Below, piece by piece: positions 43,659 through 51,760 of a DNA stretch of 62,376 nucleotides. Under the pieces are notes generated by a model, which saw only the letters and a program-made list of their open reading frames with translations, ran no database searches and had not been told where the DNA came from. This DNA comes from Clostridiales bacterium (GTDB lineage Bacteria; Bacillota; Clostridia; Christensenellales; Pumilibacteraceae): the NCBI GenBank assembly GCA_029055565.1, contig JAIDCZ010000023.1:1-62376 (forward strand). The letters are read 5' to 3'. How positions within the stretch are numbered: position 1 is the first letter of the stretch; every line of letters begins with the position of its first letter. The translations under genes were made by a program, and so were the position numbers.

Positions 43659-43707
43659 ACGACTTCATTTAAATACTTTTATGCTATATATTCGTTTGAG
43701 TTTGCGG
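43659..43707. repeat. 49-bp direct repeat, right copy
   Basis: Identical to 39891-39939; contains the -35 region of the kinase promoter. Confidence 0.9.
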
Positions 43708-43724
43708 GGAGAATGTGGTATAAT
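43696..43724 (+). promoter_or_regulatory. Promoter of the polynucleotide kinase gene
   Basis: TTGAGT (43696-43701) and TATAAT (43719-43724), 17-bp spacer. In the left repeat copy the same boxes are only 15 bp apart and the -10 is TATAAA. Confidence 0.6.
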
Positions 43725-43745
43725 GCTACCGAGGTGCTCAAAGCA

Positions 43746-44270
43746 ATGGATAAATTTACTATAGATATACCCGAGTTTTGCCTTGTGGCTTTGGTTGGTG
43801 CGACGTCGGCGGGCAAGAGCAGTTTTGCCAAGCGGCATTTTAAGCCGACCGAAACGTTGTCCTCCGACTTTTTTCGGGCAATGATATGCGACGACGAAAA
43901 CGAACAAAGTATATCGGGCGACGCGTTCGAGTTGCTTTACGACGCTTTGAACAAGCGGCTTAAAAACGGCAAGCTTACCGTAGTCGACGCGACGAGCGTG
44001 CAAAAAAGCGCGCGCACTACGCTTTTGAATATCGCCCAAAAGCATAACGCACGCACTGCGGCGATCGTTCTTAATCCGCCGGAGGACGTTTTGCATGCGC
44101 GCAACACCGCGCGGCCGGATAGGCATATTCCCGACGGCGTGGTTCGCGAACATTACCGCGAGCTTATGGACAGCATTGCAAGCCTAAATACCGAAGGCTT
44201 CGACTTCGTGTATATTCTTAACTCGCTCGACCAAATAGACAACGCGCAGATAGTCCGCACCAAGCGATAA
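43746..44270 (+). CDS. Stand-alone Pnkp-type polynucleotide 5'-kinase
   Basis: 174 residues from ATG 43746 (GAGGTG upstream; earlier in-frame ATG lies before the promoter). Walker A G-A-T-S-A-G-K-S-S at 18-26, then S-S-D-F-F-R, D-D-E-N-E-Q-S, L-T-V-V-D-A-T-S-V-Q and a C-terminal F-V-Y-I-L-N-S. This closely follows the N-terminal kinase domain of bacterial Pnkp of the Clostridium thermocellum type, which phosphorylates 5'-OH RNA or DNA ends. The phosphatase and ligase domains and the Hen1 partner are absent. It may repair RNA ends with separate partners. Confidence 0.82.
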   Translation: MDKFTIDIPEFCLVALVGATSAGKSSFAKRHFKPTETLSSDFFRAMICDDENEQSISGDAFELLYDALNKRLKNGKLTVVDATSVQKSARTTLLNIAQKHNARTAAIVLNPPEDVLHARNTARPDRHIPDGVVREHYRELMDSIASLNTEGFDFVYILNSLDQIDNAQIVRTKR

Positions 44271-44291
44271 ACGGATAAAATGCATACGTAT

Positions 44292-44328
44292 AATAGCCGA
44301 AGGTATTTGCCTCGGCTATTTTCTTTTT
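44292..44328 (+). terminator. Terminator after the kinase gene
   Basis: Stem AATAGCCGA...TCGGCTATT followed by a T-rich run. Confidence 0.8.
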
Positions 44329-44338
44329 GCGAATAATA

Positions 44339-44367
44339 TTGACATTTGTCCGTATCTACCGTATAAT
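44339..44367 (+). promoter_or_regulatory. Leaderless-type promoter of the 44376 gene
   Basis: TTGACA (44339-44344) and TATAAT (44362-44367), 17-bp spacer. The ATG begins 8 nt after the -10 box. Confidence 0.75.
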
Positions 44368-44375
44368 ATTTTAGT

Positions 44376-45107
44376 ATGCTCACAGCCGAAAACAAAGCGC
44401 AAAAAATTAAATACAAAAAGTCGCTTGATATCGTTCGCGACGAGTTGAACAAGGTCGATCCGATGTGGCTGAAACCCGCCGAGTTCGCGCCGCGTGACGA
44501 ATACGAGCTCGAAGCGGAAATGGTGTTTTCCCAAATAAAGGAGGGCGTAACTTGTGTTGAGCTGGCAAAAAATATCGCTGTGATATTTACCCAAACGTTC
44601 GGCGAGGAATATTCTGAGGACGCGTTTTACGACTGCGCCCGAAATATTTTGGATCGCATAGGCGCGTTGCAAGAGGCCGAGCCGGCCGAAAAACCGAAAA
44701 AGAAAATCAGCGCAAAAGTATTTTTGTTGCGCGCGGCGATTTTGTTTATAGGCGCGGCGCTTACCGTTACGTCGTTTTGCTCGTACTACCTTGCGGCGCC
44801 GTTGCACGTTGCCGTAATCGTGTTGCTGTGTATCGTCGACTTTGCTTATACTATAGTCTGTTCGTGCGGGTTGCTTAACTACTTGGATATCAAGCATTGG
44901 CGTTCTTTGGGTGTTGTAATGGCTATTGCGTATGTGCCGGTATTTATAATCGGTTCGGCGATATTTTTGGCGGTGAGTAGCGCGGGCAGTATGTTTATAG
45001 AGCATATAGTGGAGATAGTGCTTAGCGCATTCTTTACCGGCCCGAGCATTATTTTTGTAATATTGATAGCGATACTTGTTATTGCCGCAATAGGGTACGG
45101 CGCATAA
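44376..45107 (+). CDS. Membrane protein with DUF1871-like N-terminus
   Basis: 243 residues. The first 100 resemble DUF1871 (V-R-D-E-L-N-K-V-D-P-M then D-E-Y-E-L-E-A-E), a small helical domain of unknown role. Four hydrophobic spans follow from about 117 to the C-terminus. There is no ribosome site; the promoter places the transcript start at the ATG. It precedes another multi-span protein by 51 bp, so the two may act together. Confidence 0.65.
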   Translation: MLTAENKAQKIKYKKSLDIVRDELNKVDPMWLKPAEFAPRDEYELEAEMVFSQIKEGVTCVELAKNIAVIFTQTFGEEYSEDAFYDCARNILDRIGALQEAEPAEKPKKKISAKVFLLRAAILFIGAALTVTSFCSYYLAAPLHVAVIVLLCIVDFAYTIVCSCGLLNYLDIKHWRSLGVVMAIAYVPVFIIGSAIFLAVSSAGSMFIEHIVEIVLSAFFTGPSIIFVILIAILVIAAIGYGA

Positions 45108-45158
45108 TTGGAGCTTTGCGGATAAACGTTTATTAAACATGAAAGGGGATAGGGTTAA

Positions 45159-45950
45159 ATGTTTAAAGATAAGATATCGTCGATAACGAATATTTTGCAC
45201 GTCGCGTTCTTGATTTTTATTTGTGTTATAATGATCGCAGTTATAGGTGGGATTAACGTACTTATAGTTTGGCTTGTTGTTGTTCCCAATCCTAAAGATA
45301 TTATGTCGTACGTTGCGCTGTCGGTTATTTTGTTTTTTGACTTCGTGCTCTTGTACTTTTGGATTACGCTGTCACAAAAAAGAAAATACAAGATCAAAAC
45401 AATTTCAAAGCACTTGGTTTTTTGGCTGAGCGTCGTTTTGTTCTTTTGCGCAGTCGCCACTGTGTGTATGATAGACGTATTATTGTCGGGAGGAGTTGCG
45501 GTAGCTATCGTGTTCCTCTGCATATTCGGCGGAATGGGTTTGGCGGATTTGGGCGTGTTGATTTACCAAATGATAGGCTACGCCCAAATTAAACTTTGCT
45601 TAAAATACGGAGCTGAAACTACCGCGGAATACGTAGAAATCGGCAAAACTTTTACCATGCGCTACGGCGGCAAAAGAGGTGGCGGCGGTACAACTTTCGA
45701 GGGTGTAAGCGTAATTTTTAAATACGTTGATTCTTACGGCGAGGAAACTGAGGCCGCAAGTAGGCGCGTTTACTCGTGGGACGAGGTGGATATATTGGAA
45801 AAAATGGGTACTTTCAAAATAAAGTTCGACCACCGCACTGCCGTTATATTGGAAACGTTTGAGCCAAATGACGAGGAGCATGAACCGACCGAGCCGCAAG
45901 CCGACGAGGGGCAAGCTGAATCGTTATCCGAAAACGCAACGGAAGAATAG
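45159..45950 (+). CDS. Multi-span membrane protein with C-terminal soluble domain
   Basis: 263 residues from ATG 45159 (AAAGGGGATAGGG upstream). Four hydrophobic spans occupy about 10-145. A cytoplasmic region follows with A-E-Y-V-E-I-G-K-T and a basic loop K-R-G-G-G-G, and the acidic C-terminus ends in a Glu-rich tail. I do not recognise a family; the soluble part loosely resembles DUF3592-like beta domains. No gene lies between this and 46138. Confidence 0.6.
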   Translation: MFKDKISSITNILHVAFLIFICVIMIAVIGGINVLIVWLVVVPNPKDIMSYVALSVILFFDFVLLYFWITLSQKRKYKIKTISKHLVFWLSVVLFFCAVATVCMIDVLLSGGVAVAIVFLCIFGGMGLADLGVLIYQMIGYAQIKLCLKYGAETTAEYVEIGKTFTMRYGGKRGGGGTTFEGVSVIFKYVDSYGEETEAASRRVYSWDEVDILEKMGTFKIKFDHRTAVILETFEPNDEEHEPTEPQADEGQAESLSENATEE

Positions 45951-46060
45951 TGGATTGTTTTGGGTAAGCCGATTAAAAGGTGAACATTGTTGTGTTGCCG
46001 GACGGTGGGATTTTTTACATACTATTTTGTCGAAAAAGAGTAAATATTTTAACGCAACAG

Positions 46061-46089
46061 TTGACGATTTGCTTAATAAGGTGTATATT
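46061..46089 (+). promoter_or_regulatory. Promoter of the 46138 lipoprotein
   Basis: TTGACG (46061-46066) and TATATT (46084-46089), 17-bp spacer. Confidence 0.65.
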
Positions 46090-46137
46090 ATATGTAGGTT
46101 GTGTGTTATCACAAAATATAAAAAAAGGGATTAGGAC

Positions 46138-47358
46138 ATGAAAAAGAGATTATTTACCGTAATCGTAGCCGCGCTGGCGGCGGTGCTGTGCGCGTTCGCG
46201 TTGGTGGCGTGCAAAAGTACGGATATAGGCGATACGCATCCCGCCGACACGGCGTATACCGGTGCGCTTTCCGCCCAAGCCTACGCTTCGCCCGACGCGG
46301 CGGCTAAGGCATTTATCGACGCGGAAGTGAGCGGCGAGGTTACCGACGCGACCTTCGTGTCGTACACCAAAACGGCCGACTTGACCGACGAGGAAGTGGA
46401 AGCGCTGGATATACCCGCTACCGAAAAGGCGAACATCGACACGGTGGAAAAAGGTGAGGTTAAGTATACCGTGGGCGCGTCCGACTTTGGCGTTCGCGCT
46501 TCGGCCGACGAGGAAAAGCTTTACCTCGTCATAATCGTCACGTACAAGGACAAAACGGTCAAGTATTATTCGCCCGTACTCAACGCCGGCGACCCGCTTA
46601 CCAAATCGTACTACGACAAGATTTTCTCCGAGGAGAACTTTAAAAACGTTACGCTCAGCTACAAGCTGGATATACCCATCAAGTGCACCGTTCAAAGCGC
46701 AAGCTTTACCATGAAGACGTCGATTAAAATCGAGGGCAAGTGGGACGAGGATTCCTACGGATACTTTAAGTCCACGTCGACTATCGACTTCGGCCAGCTT
46801 GGCGAGGCGCTTGGCATGGGTGGCAAGCAGACCATGGTTATGGAACAGCTTCACGTAAACGACAAGGACTCCAAGTTCAGCGGCTGCATATTTGCGCGCA
46901 CCACCCAAAACGGCGAAACCGGCGAGTGGATTATGGAGGGCTCTATCGGTACGCCCGATTACGACTACGACTTTGACGAGGACGACGAGGACGACATGCT
47001 GTCCAAGTTTATGCCGGCGTTTGATTACTCGTACTTCGTAAAGACCAAGACCGGATTTAAGATTAACAGCGAAAAGCTTACCGAGTACATGGATATTGCG
47101 CTTAAGGATGCGTTCGACCAGTCGGGTGCCGAGTCCATGGGCATTACGCTCGGCAAGACCTCCGCTTCCGCCGACTACTACGTGTACGACGGTAAAATAA
47201 CCGAAAGCGTGGTCAAGGTGAACTGTAACTACACGATGGACATGAACGGCATGACTTACAAATACACCATGAACGAAAAAATCACCGTCAAGTATTCCGA
47301 CTACGGCAACACCACGGTTGTCGTTCCGACGGATATCGATTTTGACAGCTACCTCTAA
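46138..47358 (+). CDS. Lipoprotein of unknown function
   Basis: 406 residues. Signal peptide with lipobox L-V-A-C (Cys25). The mature part has an N-terminal low-complexity Ala/Asp segment and repeated beta strands, with a run of Asp/Glu near 280 (D-E-D-D-E-D-D). The C-terminal strands are Lys/Tyr-rich. No domain is recognised; the overall style fits LolA/LppX-like lipid or substrate carriers, but that is only a resemblance. Monocistronic, with own promoter and terminator. Confidence 0.8.
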   Translation: MKKRLFTVIVAALAAVLCAFALVACKSTDIGDTHPADTAYTGALSAQAYASPDAAAKAFIDAEVSGEVTDATFVSYTKTADLTDEEVEALDIPATEKANIDTVEKGEVKYTVGASDFGVRASADEEKLYLVIIVTYKDKTVKYYSPVLNAGDPLTKSYYDKIFSEENFKNVTLSYKLDIPIKCTVQSASFTMKTSIKIEGKWDEDSYGYFKSTSTIDFGQLGEALGMGGKQTMVMEQLHVNDKDSKFSGCIFARTTQNGETGEWIMEGSIGTPDYDYDFDEDDEDDMLSKFMPAFDYSYFVKTKTGFKINSEKLTEYMDIALKDAFDQSGAESMGITLGKTSASADYYVYDGKITESVVKVNCNYTMDMNGMTYKYTMNEKITVKYSDYGNTTVVVPTDIDFDSYL

Positions 47359-47376
47359 TTTAATAAGCTATACCGA

Positions 47377-47410
47377 GGCCCCGCGTATGCGTTTGCGTGC
47401 GGGGTCTTTT
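47377..47410 (+). terminator. Terminator after the lipoprotein gene
   Basis: Stem GGCCCCGC/GCGGGGTC followed by TTTT. Confidence 0.75.
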
Positions 47411-47491
47411 CGTTGCGCAAAAATTGCATTGCGCTTGCTTGCGCGTGCGCATAGATAATATATTAGGCGCGTTGCGGCGGCCTTTTCCGCC

Positions 47492-47521
47492 TTGACAATA
47501 TTCGACAATCTGTTGTATAAT
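47492..47521 (+). promoter_or_regulatory. Promoter of the serine dehydratase gene
   Basis: TTGACA (47492-47497) and TATAAT (47516-47521), 18-bp spacer. Confidence 0.75.
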
Positions 47522-47550
47522 ATTATTCTATACTGCGCCTTGAGGTGGTT

Positions 47551-48768
47551 ATGAAGTCTTTGACCGAGCTATACAGATGCGGAATGGGTCCGTCCAGTTC
47601 GCACACGATTGCGCCCGAAAACGCGTGTCGTGCGTTTTTAGCCGAGCACGGCGGGCTTGATGAGTACAAGATTGTGCTGTACGGCTCGCTTGCCAAAACC
47701 GGCAAGGGGCATATGACCGACAAGGTGATAGAGCGCACGTTTGGCGAACTGCCGGTCACGGTGGAATTCAACGTTGACAAAAAGGATTTGCCGCACCCAA
47801 ACACGTTCGACGTAATAGGCTACTCGGGCGGTGCGGAAGCGGCCAAGTGGCGGGTATCGAGCATTGGCGGCGGCGCGTACAAGATTAAGGGCAAAAAGAA
47901 CTCGTCGCCCGACGTATACCCGCACAAAAATTTCCGCGAGATTGCCGACTACTGCGCCCAACATGACATGCGCTTGTGCGAGTACGCGCAAAAGTTTGAC
48001 GCGCCCGATATTCGCGATTACATACGCGAGGTGTGGTCGGTTATGCAGAACGCGATATTACGCGGACTTTCCGCCGACGGTGTGCTGGACGGCGGGCTTA
48101 ACGTTAAGCGCAAGGCCAAAACGCTGTACGAAAGCAACGACGTTTTCGAGGACGGCATGACGCGAGAAAACCGCTTGGTGTGCGCGTTTGCGTTTGCGGT
48201 AGGCGAGGAAAACGCGTCGTGCGGCAAGATAGTAACTGCGCCGACTTGCGGCGCGGCTGGCGTTCTGCCGGCGGTGCTGTACTACTACAAAAACAAGCAC
48301 CGTTACGCCGACGAACGGATCGTGGACGCGTTGCTTACGGCCGGCGTTATCGGCAATATAGTCAAGACCAACGCGTCGATTAGCGGCGCGGAATGCGGGT
48401 GCCAAGCGGAGATAGGCACGGCGTGCTCTATGGCGGCGGCCGCTTTGGGCGAGCTGTTCGGCATGAGCATCAGCCAGATAGAATACGCGGCCGAGGTCGC
48501 GCTGGAGCATCATTTGGGCCTTACTTGCGACCCGATTAAAGGACTTGTGCAAATTCCGTGCATTGAGCGCAATGCCGTTGCGGCAATGCGTGCGATTAAC
48601 GCAGTCAACCTTGCCAACTTCCTTACCGACTCGCGCAAAATTTCGTACGACATGGTGGTGGCTACGATGTACAAGACCGGCAAGGACATGTCGCGCATAT
48701 ACCGAGAAACCGCCGAGGGCGGACTGGCCAAAGCGTACGTCGCAACCGACGGCGTGGGAGGTGAATAG
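47551..48768 (+). CDS. sdaA: Single-chain L-serine dehydratase (iron-sulfur)
   Basis: 405 residues from ATG 47551 (GAGGTGG upstream). It deaminates L-serine to pyruvate and ammonia. The N-terminal beta domain has G-P-S-S-S-H-T-I-A-P. The C-terminal alpha domain has the 4Fe-4S cysteines in A-P-T-C-G-A-A-G, E-C-G-C-Q-A-E and L-T-C-D-P. Many Firmicutes split these into sdaAB and sdaAA; here they are fused, as in E. coli. The YitT-family gene starts 2 bp after the stop. Confidence 0.93.
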   Translation: MKSLTELYRCGMGPSSSHTIAPENACRAFLAEHGGLDEYKIVLYGSLAKTGKGHMTDKVIERTFGELPVTVEFNVDKKDLPHPNTFDVIGYSGGAEAAKWRVSSIGGGAYKIKGKKNSSPDVYPHKNFREIADYCAQHDMRLCEYAQKFDAPDIRDYIREVWSVMQNAILRGLSADGVLDGGLNVKRKAKTLYESNDVFEDGMTRENRLVCAFAFAVGEENASCGKIVTAPTCGAAGVLPAVLYYYKNKHRYADERIVDALLTAGVIGNIVKTNASISGAECGCQAEIGTACSMAAAALGELFGMSISQIEYAAEVALEHHLGLTCDPIKGLVQIPCIERNAVAAMRAINAVNLANFLTDSRKISYDMVVATMYKTGKDMSRIYRETAEGGLAKAYVATDGVGGE

Positions 48769-48770
48769 CT

Positions 48771-49673
48771 ATGAAAATGAAAAAGTTTACCAGGGAAGCC
48801 AAGCTTAACTTTTTGAAAAAAGTTATTATGGTTATAGTCGGCTGTACCATATATTCGTTTGGTATAGGCGTATTTCTCGATCCGTACAGAATGGCGGCGG
48901 GCGGCGTTACCGGTATATCCATACTGATAAACGCGGCCACCGGCAATAGGATAGGCACCGGTTGGCTGATACTTATAATCAACGTGCCGCTGTTTATTAT
49001 CGGCTTGATATTTATCGGCAAATCGTTCGTGCTGTCGTCGCTGGCGGTGGTAGGATTGTCGTCCGGACTGATGGAAATTTGCGCGCACTTTATAGTGCCG
49101 TATATGCCCACGGTGAACCCTATAGTCGCGGCGCTGGCCGGCGGCACCATGTTCGGCGCCGGACTGGGGCTTGTGTTCCGCACCGGCAGCAGTACCGGCG
49201 GGACGGATATAATAGTCAAGCTGCTGCGCCGAAAGTTTAGGTATCTTAAAACCGGCATAATCTCGGTGTCCATTGACTGCTTGATAGTTATGGCGTCCAC
49301 TATAGTGTATCACGATTTGGAGCTTATGCTGATTACGCTTATGTCGCTCGTCACGTTCTCCGTGGTGTTCAACCGCGTGCTGTACGGCGGCAACTCCGCA
49401 ATGATGGTGTACATAATAACTACCGCCGAGCGCGCGCAGTTTATATGCGACGGACTGCTTAAGGAGCTTGACGTCGGCGCGACCATTATCGACGGCAAGG
49501 GCGCGTACTCGGGTGGCGAGCGCACCATAATTATGTGCGCGGTCAAAAATTACGTGTACCCGCGTATCCGCGACGTAGTTAAAAAGTACGATAGCGGCGC
49601 GTTTACCATAGTGTCGTCGGCTATGGAAATTTACGGCGAGGGGTACAAGTCGCAAGACGCAGCGGAATTGTAA
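48771..49673 (+). CDS. YitT-family membrane protein
   Basis: 300 residues. Five to six hydrophobic spans with the family motif G-V-F-L-D-P-Y and G-G-V-T-G-I-S, and later G-S-S-T-G-G-T-D-I. The C-terminal 80 residues form a DUF2179 soluble domain (I-I-D-G-K-G-A-Y-S-G). Function of the family is not established. GGAGGTG lies in the end of the serine dehydratase gene, so the pair is an operon; a link to serine or amino-acid transport is conceivable but unproven. Confidence 0.9.
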   Translation: MKMKKFTREAKLNFLKKVIMVIVGCTIYSFGIGVFLDPYRMAAGGVTGISILINAATGNRIGTGWLILIINVPLFIIGLIFIGKSFVLSSLAVVGLSSGLMEICAHFIVPYMPTVNPIVAALAGGTMFGAGLGLVFRTGSSTGGTDIIVKLLRRKFRYLKTGIISVSIDCLIVMASTIVYHDLELMLITLMSLVTFSVVFNRVLYGGNSAMMVYIITTAERAQFICDGLLKELDVGATIIDGKGAYSGGERTIIMCAVKNYVYPRIRDVVKKYDSGAFTIVSSAMEIYGEGYKSQDAAEL

Positions 49674-49805
49674 TCAATTCGCGGGCGAATTGATTACAGT
49701 GAATAGTGAATAGTGAAGAGTGAATAGCTAAGGACTGCGCTTATGCGCTCATTATTTAATAAAAATTTTTTCAATAATTCCGAATTCCGAATTCCTAATT
49801 AAAAA
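49674..49805. repeat. Intergenic repeat element, copy 4
   Basis: Starts AATTCGCGGGCGAATTGATTA with GTGAATAGTGAATAGTGAA direct repeats, and ends in ATTCCGAATTCCGAATTCC. No gene. Confidence 0.6.
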
Positions 49806-49810
49806 ACGTA

Positions 49811-49839
49811 TTGACATAACGGTATAGTTTTGCTATAAT
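49811..49839 (+). promoter_or_regulatory. Promoter of the Sel1-repeat gene
   Basis: TTGACA (49811-49816) and TATAAT (49834-49839), 17-bp spacer. Confidence 0.75.
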
Positions 49840-49877
49840 ACTAAGTACCACAATAGCGAATGACAAAGGGTGAAGAA

Positions 49878-51332
49878 GTGGTTGAGTTTTGTTCCGCGTC
49901 GGTGAGTCTGTTATCGGCCATCGTAGTCACCAATCCCAAATTGGTAACGTTCATATTGTTTTGCGTAAACATAGGAATGTTGCTTTGCGCCGTTATACAA
50001 GCGACGGCGCTTATAGTGCTGTACCGCAAAACGCTGTGTGCGTCGGTGATGGGGCTTGCGACGGTTATGGCGTTCGGAATGAGCGCGATACTGTTTATCA
50101 TTCAACTGCTTATGTACGTTTACGGCAATTCCGGTGCAATGTACGCCATATCGTTTTGCTTGTGCTTGACTTACGCGGCGTTTATCATGTCGTCGGTGTA
50201 CTGCATAATGCTATCTCGCAACGAGCATAAAGCGCTTTGCATACTTGCCGGTATTTTCAACTTTATCCCGCCGATCGGCGCGTTGCTGACGGTTGCGCTG
50301 TCGTACAAGGTGCACTGCGACACCGTGGTCAAGCAGTTCGTTTACACCGGCTACGTGTACACTTACGCGGCGCTCGGCCAGTTTTGCGAAACCAACAAAG
50401 CGACGCTTATAGACATGTCGGGCAACGAGGAGTTTAACGACCTCGACAAAAAGGAAATCAAGCGCAAGCTCAAGGAGCTTAAGCGCAACGCTAATACCGC
50501 AGAGGGTCAGTATCGTTACGCGGCGGCCGTGGCTACGTATAAGCCGGACAAAATCAAGACCGCCGTCAAGTTTATGAAAAAATCTGCCGACGGCGGGTAT
50601 TCCGCCGCGCTGTTCAACCTCGGCTACTACTACGAGGTGGGCGCGTATCTGCCCAAGGACTTGAAAAAGGCCAAGAGCTACTACGAACGTGCGGTAGAGG
50701 CGGGCGACGAGGACGCGGCCTTGCGCTCGGGCATACTGGAAATTAAGTCGGGAAACGCCGAGGCGGGGTTCAAGCTGTTCGAGGATAGGGCAAAGAACAA
50801 AAACGATTTGTGCGCCAAGTATGACATGGGCGTGTGCTACGAAAACGGTATAGGCGTGCAAGCAGATATGGATAAGGCGCTCGACATTTATTGCGAGTGC
50901 ATAGACGCGGGATTTTTCGAGGCCGAAAAGCGCGTGTATTCGATTGCGGCGCAAGACATTAACTCGGCGCAGAACGGCGAGTTTTTCCGTAGAGTTACGG
51001 ATAGGGAATTCAAAGGCTCGTTTGCCAAAATGATAGACGGACTTATCGAAATAAAAAAGCGGCTCGCGTCCGACGCGGTAGAGCACTTTTTAAAGGTGCT
51101 CGACTTTAACGACAAGTGGGAATGGTTTGCCCGCTGTATCGTGGGCACGCTGTATATAGACTGCGGCAAGGAAATGGAGGACAAATACAACGGCGCCGAA
51201 TATATTCGCTCGTCCGCAGTAATGTCGCCCATTGCCAGGGACGTATATCCCACGCTTCCGCCCGCCGTGTTCAAGGAAATCCGAATCCGGACCAAAGCCG
51301 AAAAAAAGCAACAAAAACAACAAAAGCAGTAA
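49878..51332 (+). CDS. Membrane-anchored Sel1-repeat protein
   Basis: 484 residues from GTG 49878, preferred because AAAGGGTG lies about 7 nt upstream; ATG 49860 lacks a ribosome site. Four hydrophobic spans fill the first 145 residues. From about 205 on there are Sel1-like repeats, e.g. A-A-L-F-N-L-G-Y-Y-Y-E and C-A-K-Y-D-M-G-V-C-Y-E-N-G-I-G-V, forming an alpha-solenoid for protein contacts, probably cytoplasmic. The C-terminus is Lys/Gln-rich. Partner unknown. Confidence 0.8.
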   Translation: MVEFCSASVSLLSAIVVTNPKLVTFILFCVNIGMLLCAVIQATALIVLYRKTLCASVMGLATVMAFGMSAILFIIQLLMYVYGNSGAMYAISFCLCLTYAAFIMSSVYCIMLSRNEHKALCILAGIFNFIPPIGALLTVALSYKVHCDTVVKQFVYTGYVYTYAALGQFCETNKATLIDMSGNEEFNDLDKKEIKRKLKELKRNANTAEGQYRYAAAVATYKPDKIKTAVKFMKKSADGGYSAALFNLGYYYEVGAYLPKDLKKAKSYYERAVEAGDEDAALRSGILEIKSGNAEAGFKLFEDRAKNKNDLCAKYDMGVCYENGIGVQADMDKALDIYCECIDAGFFEAEKRVYSIAAQDINSAQNGEFFRRVTDREFKGSFAKMIDGLIEIKKRLASDAVEHFLKVLDFNDKWEWFARCIVGTLYIDCGKEMEDKYNGAEYIRSSAVMSPIARDVYPTLPPAVFKEIRIRTKAEKKQQKQQKQ

Positions 51333-51408
51333 TATTACGCCAAGCGGCGCATATAATGTAACGTACAAAAAATTCTGCAAGAAAATTAAAAAAAGTCCTT
51401 TAATTTGC

Positions 51409-51437
51409 TTGACAACTAAAAAAAGAGGTTTTATAAT
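51409..51437 (+). promoter_or_regulatory. Promoter of a candidate small RNA
   Basis: TTGACA (51409-51414) and TATAAT (51432-51437), 17-bp spacer, with no gene downstream before a terminator. Confidence 0.75.
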
Positions 51438-51443
51438 AAGCGT

Positions 51444-51549
51444 GCAATCAATGTGATGCTGTTGTGCTAAACGATTGCAATACTGAATTCGCTCATCATT
51501 TTCCCCCTTATTTTATAGCAGGACGGTCAACGAAAGTTGGCCGTTTTGC
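51444..51549 (+). ncRNA. Candidate small RNA of about 105 nt
   Basis: Lies between a strong promoter and a strong terminator. A 7-bp stem TGCAATC/GATTGCA encloses the first 40 nt, a C-run and A/T-rich single-stranded stretch follow, then the terminator hairpin. No ORF with a ribosome site is inside. It does not match a known RNA family that I recognise. Confidence 0.55.
51523..51549 (+). terminator. Terminator of the candidate small RNA
   Basis: 9-bp stem ACGGTCAAC/GTTGGCCGT with a GAAA tetraloop, then TTTT. Confidence 0.85.
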
Positions 51550-51553
51550 ATTT

Positions 51554-51681
51554 CTCGGCTACGCATGCATCGCCGGATACGGACTACGTTTGGTTCGGCG
51601 GCTTGGTTACGTAGGTGGGGCTACGCGCCCGTCGCCGCCTCGCCAACTGTTGTCCGTCTGCGGCGCGCCTTCGTAGCCGAG
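51554..51681. repeat. Long imperfect palindrome
   Basis: Ends CTCGGCTACG (51554-51563) and CGTAGCCGAG (51672-51681) are exact inverted copies. Inside, the two halves remain similar when one is reverse-complemented (shared ACGGAC, GGCGGC and CGTAG). GC-rich, no ORF. Confidence 0.65.
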
Positions 51682-51696
51682 GATATAATACAAATT

Positions 51697-51732
51697 AAAA
51701 ATGCCTTTCCGAGCGGAAAAGCATTTTTTTTT
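51697..51732. terminator. Bidirectional terminator
   Basis: AAAAATGCCTTTCC and GGAAAAGCATTTTT arms with A-runs and T-runs on both sides; serves the leftward TspO-like gene. Confidence 0.75.
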
Positions 51733-51760
51733 GGTTTTCGCGTTAGCGTTTGGCGGGGGA

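Larger units (their letters stand above)
39891..43707. mobile_element. Insertion carrying the XRE-protease-InlB gene
   Basis: Two 49-bp perfect direct repeats flank one gene with its own promoter. The right copy is the working promoter region of the polynucleotide kinase gene, so the left copy looks like a duplicate made when this 3.7 kb segment arrived. No transposase or integrase is inside; homologous or replication-slip mechanisms are possible. Confidence 0.6.

Noticed and set aside
45859-46134. 91-codon frame between two membrane-protein genes
   Set aside because: It overlaps the end of the upstream gene, has no ribosome site and spans the promoter of the next gene.
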